This document shows, piece after piece, positions 10,881 to 23,260 of a stretch of 64,000 nt of DNA (its first letter is position 1; the number at the start of each line of letters is the position of its first letter). A program made the translations under genes and the position numbers. The notes under the pieces were generated by a model. It was not told the DNA's origin, made no database searches, and was given only the letters and a program-made list of their open reading frames with translations. The DNA is from Ephemerocybe angulata (Eukaryota > Basidiomycota > Agaricomycetes > Agaricales > Psathyrellaceae). Where the stretch lies: contig JAACJK010000058.1 in assembly GCA_013368325.1 (NCBI GenBank), positions 806,001-870,000 of the forward strand, given 5' to 3'.

Positions 10881-12460
10881 GGGATGAAACGAACACCAAC
10901 ACACGCTGCTCAGGTGTTGGTCGCGAGGAAAGGGCGACACAGCTGCTGATGGGGAGGCTCGATGCAGCACTCGGTTCTCACGCTTCCCCTTTCAGCGCGG
11001 CTTCAGTCTCGGCGCCTCTCTTCCCATCCCGCTCACCCCAGAAGCCGTTCTCTACCTTTTTCGCTGCGCCTGTCGCCAACGACTCGATCTCCACCGACGC
11101 CTACACGCCACTTAAACCATCTGAACGAATCCTGCGAGCGATCCCGTCCGTCTAGCTCCAAAGTTGCGCGAATCTTTGTCGAAGTCTGCGTCTACGGCTC
11201 AAGAGACGGCGCCGTCTCTGACGACCGATGCTGAACGACGCTGAGAGTACTATACACCGGGATAAAAAGGTCAGGATGTCAGCTATGCTCATCCGCCGCT
11301 ATTTACTTACCTTGTGCTAGTTCGTCGGCCACCCTCTCAATTGGCAAGATCACCGCAGGCTCGGCTGGATCTTGAATGAAGGTGAGCATAACCGATGCTT
11401 CCCGACTTCGCAATGTGTGCTCATTAGTCCACCTAGACTTTTCGCAAGCGACCGACGACGTACCCAGCTACGACGACGCGAGCACGACACGCAAGAGTAA
11501 GCCCCTTCCTTCACCGATACACCTCTGCGATCTCTCATTCGATCCCTCCCAAGCAGCTTCAATCCAGCCATAATCCGTTCGTCGCTCAACGGGCACTCGC
11601 TGAATCGACTGCACTACCCAGCGCAGAAGCCCTGGCCCTTGGAACAATCCGATTCTGTCACCTCGAATACGGCATAGCCAACGACGCCATCGCTCACACC
11701 CTCCAACAACCTGTACAAGACGCCGATGAAATATTCAAGCGCGGGGCAAAGCAGCTGAAGTTCGAGCAGTTATTTCAAGCAGCTCCAATGGACACCGGTG
11801 AGCAATGTGCACCTTCTGGATACGTTCGGCTGCCATTTACCTCTACATATCCCTTTCATTTCAGATTCACCTACCCGTCCCACCAGTTCGACATCCCTTG
11901 CGATCCAACAGCGCATAGCAGCGATGGCTACATGACACGAATCTATGTGAGCTCAGTGTCGAATTCAACGTCTTGACGGCGTGCTCACTGCGGACGCAGC
12001 TCCGTCATCTTTCCGACACGCAGCCGGCATCATCTGGGCCCACCACCGCTTGTCCAATATCCGAAGAAGTTCGCCCTAGCCTCACCCTCGATCGCTTGAC
12101 GCACCTAGGAGAAGACCTGGCCCCCTTCGATTGGATCCGGTGGCCGAAGTACATCGCCGCTCATCATCCACCACCCCTCTGCCGCCACGAGGATTAGATA
12201 CAGCTGAATATCCAAGTCTGCGCCCTCACTTGCCATTGACCGATCGACAGTGTGAACGGAAGAAGACATCTATGAGAAGCGTGCCCTGCGATGTCGGTGA
12301 CACACTGACCACATCCGATGTTCATTGTTGATGTGTTTAGGGGCGAGAGAGGGTTTGTAGACTCGATGTAGAGGAGGCAAGCACGAAATGAGGTGAGTGT
12401 GCCGGTTCCTCCGTTGCAGATCGCTCATTTGACTCACAGCATTCCCTTCGCTATCGTTGT
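10881..12460 (+). repeat. Spacer modules M and intron-like, second set in spacer 1
   Basis: A second, more diverged set. GCTCAGGTGTTGGTCGCGAGG near 10907 and the CCCCAGAAGCCGTTCTC block near 11036 resemble the M module. Intron-like stretches follow (GTGAGCATAACC...CACCTAG from about 11382, and GTGAGTGTGCC...ACTCACAG from about 12391). No intact protein is visible. Confidence 0.4.
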
Positions 12461-12940
12461 GTGACGCACGTTGTTCCCTCCCTCGCCGAACTAATCTTCC
12501 GAAGCCAAGAGGACAACGTGTGGCAGCACGAATTTGGGGGACAACACTGGTGACGGAGAGTTAATTATGTGGCCTATTTCTACATCGCTCGCATTCCCGT
12601 CGTCCTTGCCAGCCAATGCTACTCTGGACATGAGGCCGTCGACCGCATCCTCGTCATTCACCAGCCATGATGGGGCGAGAATGGCTGGGATTGGAATGGG
12701 AGATGCGACCGTCTCGCTCAGCGGTGCCGGTAGGATGCTTCAGTCACCGAGGCGGTCGTTCCATCGATTGCATGAGTACGTCGGTGCACGGGTCTGCGAA
12801 GTTGAGGATGTTGACGTACACTATGCCCTGTGGATACAATAGACTGGTTTATGGGCTGCAGCTGTACGTATAGACATATACATCCTGAAATGCCGGAGGC
12901 CTGAAGAGCGAGGGGTCCAAGTTATGCTGATGACCAAACG
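12461..12940. other. Spacer 1 end, no gene seen
   Basis: No recognisable coding region or RNA. A frame at 12534-12842 (about 102 codons) has no domain features and no counterpart at the same place in other units, so I do not call it. Confidence 0.35.
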
Positions 12941-13205
12941 TTACGCCGGGCGCCTATTCATTGAGAACGTGGAGGTTTGTTGACTTACGCTTCGAGAGCA
13001 GCTCGCGGTGGCTATGGGGTTAGTTTCTCCTATCTATTCGAGCTAACGACGCATACACTTAGAGCATACGCAGCGTTTATCGAGCTCATCGATGGCAATT
13101 TCATTTCCGGGCAAAGGTGAAGGGGACGGGAGGCGGAGTTGGAATCCGAGTTTGCCCTCTTACTGTCATCATCCACACCTTGACCACGCTTCTCAATCCG
13201 CTCAG
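12941..13205 (+). promoter_or_regulatory. NLR2 upstream region with variant CGGGCGCCTATT motif
   Basis: CGCCGGGCGCCTATTCA at 12944-12960 is a one-base variant of the motif before the other three NLR genes. It lies about 250 bases before the start at 13206. The block GGGAGGCGGAGTTGGAATCC near 13127 is shared with NLR3 and NLR4 5' flanks. Function is inferred. Confidence 0.45.
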
Positions 13206-16200
13206 ATGGCGGATGCACCTGAACCGAAGAAACGTCGCGGTATACGGGGTCGACTGAAGGAGTTCTTCAAACGCAGTGGATCCAAAACCCCGAGGTCCGA
13301 GTCTCCAAGCCTCGTCAGGAATGTCGAAGGATCCGGGGGTCCATCAGCTCGAAATCAACCGGAACAAGGCCCAGAATCGTCTTCCCTCATAGATCGCTCA
13401 GCTCAGGACTCTCTCGACGTAGCCTCCAACGCCGTGTCACCGCCTCAGTTGACCTCCGATGGCCCGCAGGAAGAGACAGAGCAACCAATCGATGATCCTC
13501 GCGACGACATGCCCGACGTAGTTGTCCCCGCTCTCAGCCCCGAAGCCGACAACTCTGTCCCATCCAAAGGCATTGGGAGCAAGATATATGGAGGAGTAAA
13601 GGCTACGTTGCGGTTGGTGGCCGAAGTGGGTGACGTCTTTCCGCCAGTAAAGAGCACCGCTGCTGGGTTGCTCTTTATCTTCGACCTCATCGATGTGAGT
13701 CCTCGATATACAGCTCCGGATGTCCTTTTCTAACATTAGGGCCAGGCATATGGAGAGAACCACGAAGCGTTCGATAAGCTCCTTGAGAGAGTCAAGGTCC
13801 TATCAGCCATCCTTGCTTCCTGTCCAAAGGATGTCCCGGAGGAGGTGCTGGACCGATTTCGCGGTCTCTCACTGTAAGAAACTTCGAAACGTACAACACT
13901 TCTTCCACTCAAAATCTAACACTAGCACTCTGCGCGAGAAGGAGGAGTCGCTGAAACAGAAGCTCGAGAATAGGTCAAAGGTTGAACGAGTGATACTCTC
14001 TGCGCAGGACAAGGATGAGGTTATAGAACTCACCCAGGAGATCAAGATGATCATTGAGATTGCAGTGGTAGGACCCTCCAACCCTTTGCCACATCCGATA
14101 CTGATATTCTGGTAGTTCACGTCGGTTACCCAGAACGAATTTCGGACGATCCAAGCCGTCAGTGAGATTAAATGGTTGAAAGAACACGTTACGAGTGCGT
14201 TGCCCATACTGCTGTCGTGCGTCTTTTGACCCAACGCTCCTGTAGTCATTGAGCAAGCATCCGGCGGGCTGCGCAATATGGAGAAAGACATTGAGTTCTT
14301 ACGGAAATCGGGTGAGTGCTGATTTTGAGTTTACTTGTGTCTTGCTGATTGAATGTAAACAGAGCTTCTGAGGAAACTTGGGGAAGTGGAGGGGGCCGAA
14401 TACGATAACCAGAAACGCGGTGGCGGCTGCACCCCTGGCACCAGGATCTCCCTCCTGTGTACCCTTCTCATCTGGGCTATGGACCGAGACTCGGCCCATC
14501 TCTTTTGGCTTAGCGGACCGGCCGGGACTGGCAAAACAGCGCTCTCCAAGACCTTCTGCGCTCAGCTTGCCCAGCGAGGGACATACGGAGCCAGTTTCAT
14601 GTGCACGGTCCAAGAGAAAGACCTGCAAGATGTATACCTCATCATTCCAACTGTGGCGAAGATTCTGGCCGAGGAACGACCCGATTTTGGCAAAGCCCTG
14701 GAGCAGGTTCTCCTGAACGACCGCAGCTGCAGGAGTCCGAAGACAATGTCTTTGAATGATCAGTATTCGAAGCTCATCCTTGAGCCCGCTGCAAAGGTGT
14801 TCACTGCCGACGATCTTCTCGTGATCTGCATAGACGCTCTTGACGAATGCAAGGACAAGGATGCCATCTCGCAGCTCGTCACTACCCTGTCACGTAAGCC
14901 CACCGTTCCCCTCAAGTTCTTCCTTACCAGCAGGCCCGAGATCTCACTGAGAACGTCACTTCAATCGTCTGGCAAGCAACTGCGTCTCTTTGATATCGAG
15001 GAGCATGTCGTCAAGGCCGACGTGATGCTCTTCCTCACTGAGCAGTTCCGAGCTGTGCCTGCGATATACGAACCTCACAAAGACACGTGGCCTCCTCCCG
15101 AAATCGAACAAATCGCGGACTTCTCAGGAAAGCTGTTCATCGTCGCATTCACTGCTTTCAAATACATTACGGCCCCCAACGGAGTCTCCATCGAGAGGTT
15201 CAAGGAATTCAACCGGCAGTCAGACGGTATCGAGGCTATTGACAGTCTCTACTCCGACATCATGGAGGAAGCGTTCAAAGGACTGAAATCACGCGAACAG
15301 GAGCTCGTTCACTCTTGCTTGTCCCTTCTCGTCTCGGCGCAGCGCCCGCTCTCACCGCATGATTATGGTAAATTGCTTGACAAGGACATACACCTTATCC
15401 GGGAGGCGTTCAAAGCGCTCCACTCCGTCGTCCAGGTCCCTGAAGAACGAGTAGACGATGGCGCCATCTCGATCTACCACGCCTCCTTTGTCGACTACGT
15501 CACTTCTCATACACCTCGCGAGCAAAAGTGGGCCGTCGAGAGGGCTGTAGCTCACGCAGCGACGGGTGATGCGTGCTTCCGTATCATGGACTTGATGCTC
15601 TGCTTTGGTATTTCAGGCGCCCAGACGTCGTACCTTAGCAACGACGAGCAGCCTACTTCACTGAAACTTGCTTCTGAGTTGGCGTACGCTTGCACAACCT
15701 GGGGCGACCATGTCATACATGCTGGACTTGAGTCCGAGCCGCGCCAGCAGAAGGTCATGGCTTTTCTGAGAGGGGAGAAGGTTTGGTACTGGCTGGAGGC
15801 ATTGAGCGCGGTGAAGGCTCTGCAATATGCGTATAACATTCTTTGGAAGATTTCGAAGGCAGGTCTTCCGGCCTATGCACGCCGAGCGCTAATGGATTGA
15901 CGCTCGAAATAGGAAGCGATCTCAACAGAACTCCAAACCCTCTCAAACGACCTCGGAGACGTTGTACACACCTTCGAGACACCTATCGCCCACAGTGCTC
16001 CCCATCTTTACCTCTCTGCGATTCCATTCCTCCGTGCGCTTGGTACGGCTCCCCATATGATATCACTTCCCGCCTTGGATTCTGTTCCTATTGTGCACCA
16101 TCTTCCCGGTACGGGGCGCGAGATGCTCAGCATCAACCTTGGGGCATATATGGGGTGCGACTGTCTGGTGTTCTCTCCAGATGGAAAGTATCTCGCTGCT

Positions 16201-18358
16201 GCTATTGATTCTCGACAGTTGAAGGTCTGCAGAGTTGTAGTATTCACCCGAGGTGGACAACATGCCCCGCAAGCCACTCTGATGGAGCATCCGGACTGTG
16301 TTAATTTTGTCGCATTCTCTCCCAACGGGCGGTACATTGCCTCTGCTTCAAACGACGGGGCCATCAGAATCTGGGATAGCCAGACAGGGATGCCCGTCTC
16401 TGAGCCCTTACAGGGACATACCGATATAGTCTGGGCTGTGGCGTACTCGCCCGACGGCAGGTATATCGCCTCAGGTTCCGCTGACAAAACCATACGGCTC
16501 TGGGATGCCCAAACAGGGCTGCCTGTCCTTCAACCTTCCACGGGCCATACCGGTACCGTTTGCGCTGTAGCCTACTCCCCCGATGGCAAATATATTGTCT
16601 CAGGATCGGCAGACGACACCCTTCGAGTTTGGGATGCTCAGACAGGGCGGGCTGTGTTTGGGCCCATCACAGGACATACCGACATAGTGCGCTCAGTGGC
16701 ATACTCTACCGACGGAAAGCACATTGTATCCGGCTCATTCGACTCTACGGTTCGAATTTGGGATGCATGTACAGGACAGGCGACCGTAGGGCCTATGACA
16801 GGCCACACATACAAGGTTAACTCAGTGGCATTCTCCCCAGATGGGAAGTTTGTAGTGTCATGCTCGAACGACAAAACAGTGCAAATTTGGGACGCTCAAA
16901 CAGGGGAGGCTGCCTCGGAGCGCCTTGAGGGCCACACTAGTGCAGTCGTGTCGGTAGCCTACTCCCCTGACGGAAAGTGCATTGCGACCGGCTCAGTGGA
17001 CAATACCATTCGATTTTGGGATGCTCAGATGGACCGGCCTGCTTCTGATTCCGCGGCAGGTCACAGTGCCGCAATCCGGGCTGTTGCCTACTCTCCCGAT
17101 GGAAAGTATCTCGCATCCGGCTCAGAAGATGGCACCGTTCGAGTCTGGGATGCCCAAACCGGGGACCTCTCTTACCCGCCAATTCGGATGGACAAGAACA
17201 CGCCGGTCTACTCATTAGCCTACTCGCCTGACGGGGAATACTTTGTCTGTGGTTTGGAAGACGGGATCATTCGCCTTTGGCACGCCCAAACGGGCAAACC
17301 TGCATCCAATGTCATGTCAGGACATACGAATGCTGTCTGGTGCGTGGCGTTCTCCCCCGATGGAAGCACCATTGCGTCAGCCTCGGTGGACAAGACCGTT
17401 CGGATTTGGGATGCCCGCGTAGGAGAATCCCGAGGCGAGCCACTGACTGGGCATACCGAGGAGGTTGAAGCAGTCGCATGGTCCCCCGATGGGAAATACC
17501 TCGTCTCAGGCGCAGATGACAACACCGTGCGAGTTTGGGACCTCACTGGCGCTCAGCGTGTCTTTGAGCTCATGGCGGGGCACTCTGACGAAGTTTGGTC
17601 GGTGGCCTATTCTCCAGATGGCCGGCATATAGCCTCGGGCTCCAAGGATAAGACCATTCGTCTTTGGGGCACCGAGACGAGGCAGCCCGTTGGCGAGCCT
17701 ATCACTGGCCACACAGCAACGGTTAGAGTCGTAGTCTACTCGCCCGACGGAAACTGCATTGCTTCAGCGTCATACGACTGCACCATTCAGCTTTGGGACG
17801 CTCACACAGGGGAGCCGCTCTCTTCTCCAATTATCGGCCATGGCTCGTTGGTGACGTCAGTGGCATTCTCCCCGACGGGTGGCCGAATTGCCTCGGGATC
17901 CAAGGACACCACTCTACGGATTTGGAAGCTGCCCCACAAGAACTCAACGCCGACGCCGAGCACACCCCAGACAGTCGATGGTATGCACGCCGTTTTTCCA
18001 AGCTCTGAACTCCATTTGTTAAAGCATCCCGCAGGTCCTGTCTATCTGCACGACTATCCTCACGGCGTCTTTGCGATCGGAAGTGACGGATGGATTAGAA
18101 ATTCGGCAGGAGATCTCCTGCTTTGGGTCCCACTGGCCCATCGCACCGGACTATATTGTGGCGGCCTTGAGCGCATCATCGGAAATATCGCCACCACGAA
18201 GGTAGAACTCACAAAGGGCGTCGCACACGGGGAGAGCTGGCTTAAGTAAATCCCTCACCCGCAGATCATGTTTGCAAGCCTGACAGTTTATTTATCTTCA
18301 TAGGTGCAGAGATCCTTCGTTGCACGATGAAGCACACTACCAGCTGTGGCCCGCTTGA
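13206..18358 (+). CDS. NLR2: NACHT-WD40 STAND receptor, intact
   Basis: Exons: 13206-13694, 13746-13873, 13926-14067, 14134-14194, 14246-14311, 14363-15858, 15913-17980, 18035-18245, 18304-18358, summing to 4716 nt (1571 aa, no internal stop). The first exon is about twice as long as in the other three. It inserts a Ser/Pro/acidic linker of about 80 residues between a basic head (EPKKRRGIRGRLKEFF) and the conserved helical block. NACHT motifs: GPAGTGKT near residue 346, VICIDALDEC near 448, LTSRPE near 481. WD40 blades span about 873-1470. The N-terminal half is the most diverged of the four (MDRDSAHLFWLSG), whereas the sequence from about 15090 is nearly identical to NLR3. The intron at 15859 has a GC donor; the one at 14312 has a normal GT, unlike NLR1. 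The upstream in-frame ATG at 13092 is rejected because paralogues start at the basic head. Confidence 0.9.
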
Positions 18359-18939
18359 CACCCCAAAAGCACTATTTACCGTTACGTGCCCCTAGACCAG
18401 TCTACACCCCGTCTTCTTACAACCAGACCACAATATTCCCCCCAGCGCCCTTCTGTATGCCTTTTCATTTTCGATTCAAAATCTAACGTGTATATCTCAA
18501 CTCTCTGTGCCAGACTTCCTCGTTCTATATCGTTACCTTTTTCTCTCCATTCGCTCTTGAACGGCCTCACTTAGTTCGTTTGCTCCACTCTCCCAAGCCA
18601 ACCAACATCTTTCAGTCGCAGTAGTCATCCGCCGGGACTTACTAATTCTGTAATTGACACTATATCCTCGTACCTACCTTCTATCCACCCCTCACTTCCA
18701 CCTATTAGTCTCATACACCTACTGTCTCCGCTTCTTCACCTTGAACAATATCTCATTCTCGCATACATATTGGCTTGCTATGGACACTTGCCCTTTCCTT
18801 TCTTCCTCATATTTACAGCACGTTCCCGCCCTCTACCCTTCCTTATAAACAGTACAGTCCCTATGCTCAGATACCCAGGATCCTTCTATGCAGAGTCTCC
18901 AGATACGACGCATTCATGCGTGACAAGCTGGTCCCGTAG
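18359..18939 (+). other. NLR2 3' flank, probable 3' UTR and terminator region
   Basis: Pyrimidine-rich with no gene seen. Around 18640-18860 the text (TTCTTCCTCATATTTACAGC) corresponds to the NLR3 and NLR4 flanks. Small open frames here show no features. Confidence 0.4.
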
Positions 18940-19345
18940 AAAATAAGCGCCCGGGCATGGTCAGGCGTTTGAAGCGAGGTTGAAGTTTGATAATTCCGAT
19001 GCGGCCAGGAAATCGACCTAATTCATTGCTATCTCTCAGGCCCCAATGTTACTGGTATTTGCGATTGAATTTAGGATGGGCGACGGACACCCCACGCTGA
19101 CCTTCGCAGTGACTGTGCGGGGCAATATCGCACCTTCCGCCGGCTTGTGTATAACGACGGATCGACGGTCTCTCCAGATGCAGTGAGATACATCGTCGGG
19201 TGTGCTCGATAGAATACTGATTATCGTGTCTAGAGGCAGCCCTGTGACCTGCAGAGCGAATGGAGACAACTCGCAGGAGGTGCATACGAAGCGCTTGAAT
19301 AAGCGCCCGCCGCCGTGCTTCGGAAAACGGGCTATAAAGGGATGT
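18940..19345 (+). repeat. Duplicated NLR 3' flank with paired AATAAGCGCCC motifs and TATA box
   Basis: AAATAAGCGCCCG at 18941-18953 begins the block and GCGCTTGAATAAGCGCCC at 19291-19308 nears its end, followed by GCTATAAAGGG near 19330. The same arrangement, about 350 bases between motifs, occurs at 31216-31610. It is split by the transposon island in unit 4 (52061 and 62469). Confidence 0.55.
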
Positions 19346-20180
19346 TGAAGTCCATCTGTGTTACTCAAAATCTTAATATGTAGTAGATGTCATCCTCCGC
19401 TCCAATAGACTGGAATACTCTCTAAACCTCGTGCTACGGCGGTTACCCGGTCGATAGTCTTGAGCAAGGCAAGGTAGGTATGATTGTCACGATAGATTCT
19501 GCTATACGCATCAATACTTGCTGGACTGGGAGGAATAGTTCTTGGTTTAGAGATTCGCGCGACGATTTACCTGCGCGTGGCGTAAGCGATAATTCGGACA
19601 GAAAGGCAAAAGAAGCTGAGATAAGTCGATGGGGAGCCGAAGGTCACCCGGGGAGTCATGGTGTTACTGGGCGAGGGGGGGGGGGGGGTGAGAAAGAGCT
19701 GATGTCAGGGGGGACGAACGCACCGAGGAGCCTGCAATCAGGCTATAATCGGCCCATATCCCGCTTCCCCATCTACATTCTACTTAAACACGGTCTTGTA
19801 GACAGAGAATCCCGTATCGCGCTCAAAGCTTGGGGTCGCGACGTTCCTTCAAGTTGTCCATTCCCGGGATCGCGGAACTTTGCCAGGTCGATTGGTATCG
19901 TCTTCGCATTAGCGCGTTCGTGGTTGGTTTCAAAAGCAGCAAGTGAGCCTGTAGCAGGAGCGTGATATCATATCTAGGCATACAAGTCTACTGTCGGCAG
20001 AAGTCGGGCAACGAAGCCAGAGTCTCCTAGACGAATGCTGTGGACGAGGGGCAGTGGGGCGAGCGCAGGGAAAGCAGGAAAGCGACTGAGCCCAGTGCCC
20101 AGTGAGAAGCCGAGAGCACACATTCACTCCCAGCGGGTCCCGTCTCCTCATCCATAGTCTGGCCAACCATCACCTTTGAG
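19346..20180 (+). repeat. Spacer module D1, copy 2
   Basis: Aligns with D1 of spacer 1: a GATAGATTCTGC...ATACTTGCTGG block near 19493, and GTCTCCTCATCCATAGTCTG near 20143. It holds a 14-base G run at 19675-19688 where the other copies have shorter runs. No gene is supported. Confidence 0.5.
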
Positions 20181-20695
20181 ATGGAAGCACCCGAATTTGC
20201 AGAGACGCAGGGCTCCGGAGAGCCATTCGCGGGTGTTCCCTTAGTCCGTTGTCGGGGCGGTACTTCTTCGTCCAGATTAATCGCGAGCCTGTCAGTGAGA
20301 CGCACCTGTGCATCAAGTGGTATTCTTGGGCGCCGGAGACATCGCGAACACCGACGCCGACTGCCCAGGGTGTTGGTCTGGAGGAAGGGGCGACGTGGTG
20401 CTCCGATGATGGCAGCCAGGCCCGAACAAGCACTTGGTTCGCACGCCTAATGAGGCCCTTGGTCGGTCGCAGCGCAAGTTCTCTCTCTTTCGTTCCATTC
20501 ACCCCAGAGCCAGTCGTCTCCTTCTCAACACGCCGCTTCCCCACTTTCTCGCTGTGCTGCTCAACACTGCACATGGATAATTGCGCCAACAACGCTGAAT
20601 CGACACACGCCGACTTCAACAGCAGACTCGCCCCCGCCCCTCTGGACCAACGGTCGCCCCAAACCCGATACGCCTTTGCAGAGTTCGATTGAGCG
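20181..20695 (+). repeat. Spacer module M, copy 2
   Basis: Contains GGGTGTTGGTCTGGAGG, CACTTGGTTCGCACGCC and one of the best preserved frames (HADFNSRLAPAPLDQR, ending EFD). The 20249-20692 frame is open for 147 codons, but I find no start context or domain that would justify calling a gene. Confidence 0.45.
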
Positions 20696-21253
20696 AGTGG
20701 CCGGCCTGAATGGGTGTCAGCTGAGGAGGTAACTATTTCTGGTCTCCTTCCGCTGGATATCCCGTTGACTTACACATTCGCTTTTAGGACTTGTCTCCAC
20801 CGATCCCACCCATTCGCTCAACGCGCTGCACTCGAGCCTAACTGGTACCGTTTCCAGTTCACCGAGATCAAGACGGAGGGCCAGGCGATGGATACATCGC
20901 AGCAGGCCTTTGTGCAATGCCCAGTCGCACAAGCGGACGACCTGCTTACGCCCATCTATCCTTCCTGTGATCCTAGCTTGCAACGGACCTACCGACCTCT
21001 CGCTCTCGACTCCCCATACCGAGAAAGTCTGATGACAGAACACGAAGCAGTCCAAGCGCAGGAATACTGATAAACGAGGGTGCTGGGGGCAGAGGGCTCG
21101 GTGTTGTGAGTATGTGAGACCCATCGCCCTGATGATTTGCTTATCTCTTGCAGGGTCTCCCGCTCCTCAAGGCCTCACACATCGCGCGCAGTCCCAATCT
21201 GACCACAAAAATGTATACTAAGTACTGTATACACAATAGGGTGGTCTATGATA
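20696..21253 (+). repeat. Spacer intron-like module, copy 2
   Basis: GAGGTAACT...CATTCGCTTTTAG (about 20738-20789) aligns with GAGGTAGCT...CGTTTCCAG near 34018. GTGAGTATG...CTCTTGCAG at 21106-21153 aligns with the same intron-like block at 8563, 24306, 35018 and 44694. Coding potential is unresolved. Confidence 0.45.
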
Positions 21254-23260
21254 CACAGTGAGAGGGAATAGATTCATTGCGTTTGGGCGGTGTGGCACGG
21301 TGCGTCTACCAGGAGTCTAGAGCCAATTACGGCTGGTGAGTCTGCATGAATGCACTGAAGATTCGAATTAAAGGCATAGGAATCTGCCCATCTGAAAGAG
21401 CGAGTGAGTACCATGACAGGAGATAATACACCAAGGTTTGAATCGATCACGTTGATGATTAGAGGTCGTGGGCGCTTATTTCGGGGCTTGGCAGACGCCC
21501 AACGCTGTGGGCATAAACTCGATCTCCCTACACATCATCTGCGCGAGCTCGTTCGAGTGGCATTCTTGGATGTGGTATCATTTTCTACAAAGGGCGGAGA
21601 CTGGCATCCCGTGCTGAATACTATGAAAGTAAGAGATAACTTGTGTACGCAGTCGTACAACCTGTGCATCTTCTGTGCTCCGCATTCCACCGAGTTATCG
21701 CATTGAGCGATGCTAGACGTTGCCGATCTTCGGTATGAGACGTGGCGTCCTGGACCGCAATTGTTGTTTGGGAGGCTGTGTAGGGTCGTCGGCCCGGGGT
21801 TGCTCTGGGAATCGCTGTTCGTCCTGTTGGGTGCCCGTTTCCACGCGAGTATCCCCAGGTAGTTCTTCCGCTCGCCTTGTCTGTTCTCGTTGTGATTCCG
21901 ATTCCTGCTTCGGGCCTTATTCTTGAGATGGCGATGAAGGGCAGCTGCAAGTTGGAGCCGCCTATACGTGTCCTACTAGTGAAACCGACTGTCCTTTCGG
22001 AGAACGAACGTCGATTCTCGAGAATGCGGTATGAGTAACGTTTCGATGCTATGGATCGAGATGAAGGATGAGACCCTAGACTGGTCTGAAGACGCATAGG
22101 TGAGTGTATGTGCGGCAAGAGTGTCGTCAAGTCACTGCTGATATGCCCAGGGAGTCGAGAGGTCTGATCAGAATTAGCGCTCTATCGAATATCGATTCCT
22201 CGAAGGACGCGTACGCGTTGCGATCGGGGGCTCACGCCTGGATGGTGTTGAAATCTGGAACCGATGGCGCAGAATGAGGCAGACCTTCGCGCAGTGAGTC
22301 GACATCATAGCCAAGATCGAGGTTTGTAAACGCCTCTGCAGCCCTGGAGAGCCTAAGGTAACGCCAGTATACCACGTCGAATGCAAGAAGATCAGTTCTG
22401 GGCAAAGAGAGGTGACCGCGCCGCAGTCAACGCGTGCACGGCGCGAGAGATGGCCCGGTCAGTGACGATGGTGGGCAACGGAGGCGAAGACTCACAGAAA
22501 ATATATCTGGGCCAAGCGAGGGGCAGGGAGGGGGCACACAGAGATATGAGTACCAACGATCCCGACTCGGAGGATTTCTAGACCGGCGCAGCACTCCCAG
22601 TGGACCCAGTTTCCTCATTCACAGGACACCGAAACGCACCCGCGATATCCCTGTACGAGATTGAGGTTCTCCTTGTACCGGCGTCGAAGGAAAGTGGAGG
22701 ACAGCAGCCAGAGGATATCGCCCTTGCTGGCGTACGATTCCCCCTCGTCCTCGATCTTGGCGCACTGCGAAAAGGAGATGCCTGTGTAGTTGTGGAGGGA
22801 CGACAGATCTCGGCGTGAGGCCTGATTACGCGTCGAAGGGATACCGGCGCTGCTTGAGAGTGTGTTCTGCTGCTTTCAGGTGCATAAAGGAGGTGACCGT
22901 ACCGACGTCGACTGCTCAGGGTGTTGGTCGAGAGGAAGGGGCGCATGTCAGCCAGGCAGGAAAAAGTGCTTGGTTCCCACGCTCAATCAGGTCGGCGTTG
23001 GTTGCGGGGCAGGCACTCTTTCTCTTCCGTTCTACTCACCCCAGAGCCAGTCAGCTGCTTCGGAGCGTTTCTTTCTCTGGTCTCTCGCTACCGCATCTCA
23101 CAGTGCACGCCGCCCCTAGCTCCGACGATGCTGTATCGGCACCGTACGCCAACTTCAACGCGGACTCGTTCATCGTTCGTCTGGACAGGTCGTCACCTCG
23201 AATACAATCCGCATTCGGAGAGCGATGGAGTGGCCGGCCTGAATGAGTGCCTGCTGAGAG
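21254..23260 (+). repeat. Segmental duplication copy A (pairs with 35577-37580)
   Basis: About 2 kb closely similar to 35577-37580, starting AGGGAATAGATTCA and running through the motif GTGGGCGCTTATTT (21468-21481). Shared translated pieces include GRLFRGLADAQRCGH and EIEVLLVP-x-SKES. Stops and indels differ between the copies, so a former gene is possible but none is intact. An M-module frame (VHAAPSSDDAVSAPYANFN) closes the block at 22815-23246. Confidence 0.6.

Noticed and set aside
13092..13205. Longer N-terminus of NLR2 from an upstream in-frame ATG
   Set aside because: The extra 38 codons fall in sequence homologous to the non-coding upstream region of NLR3 and NLR4, and the basic head conserved in all copies starts at 13206.
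18940..21481. AATAAGCGCCCG and CGGGCGCTTATT as ends of one large inverted-repeat transposon
   Set aside because: The distances differ widely between units, copies also occur in tandem in the same orientation, and no target duplications flank them.
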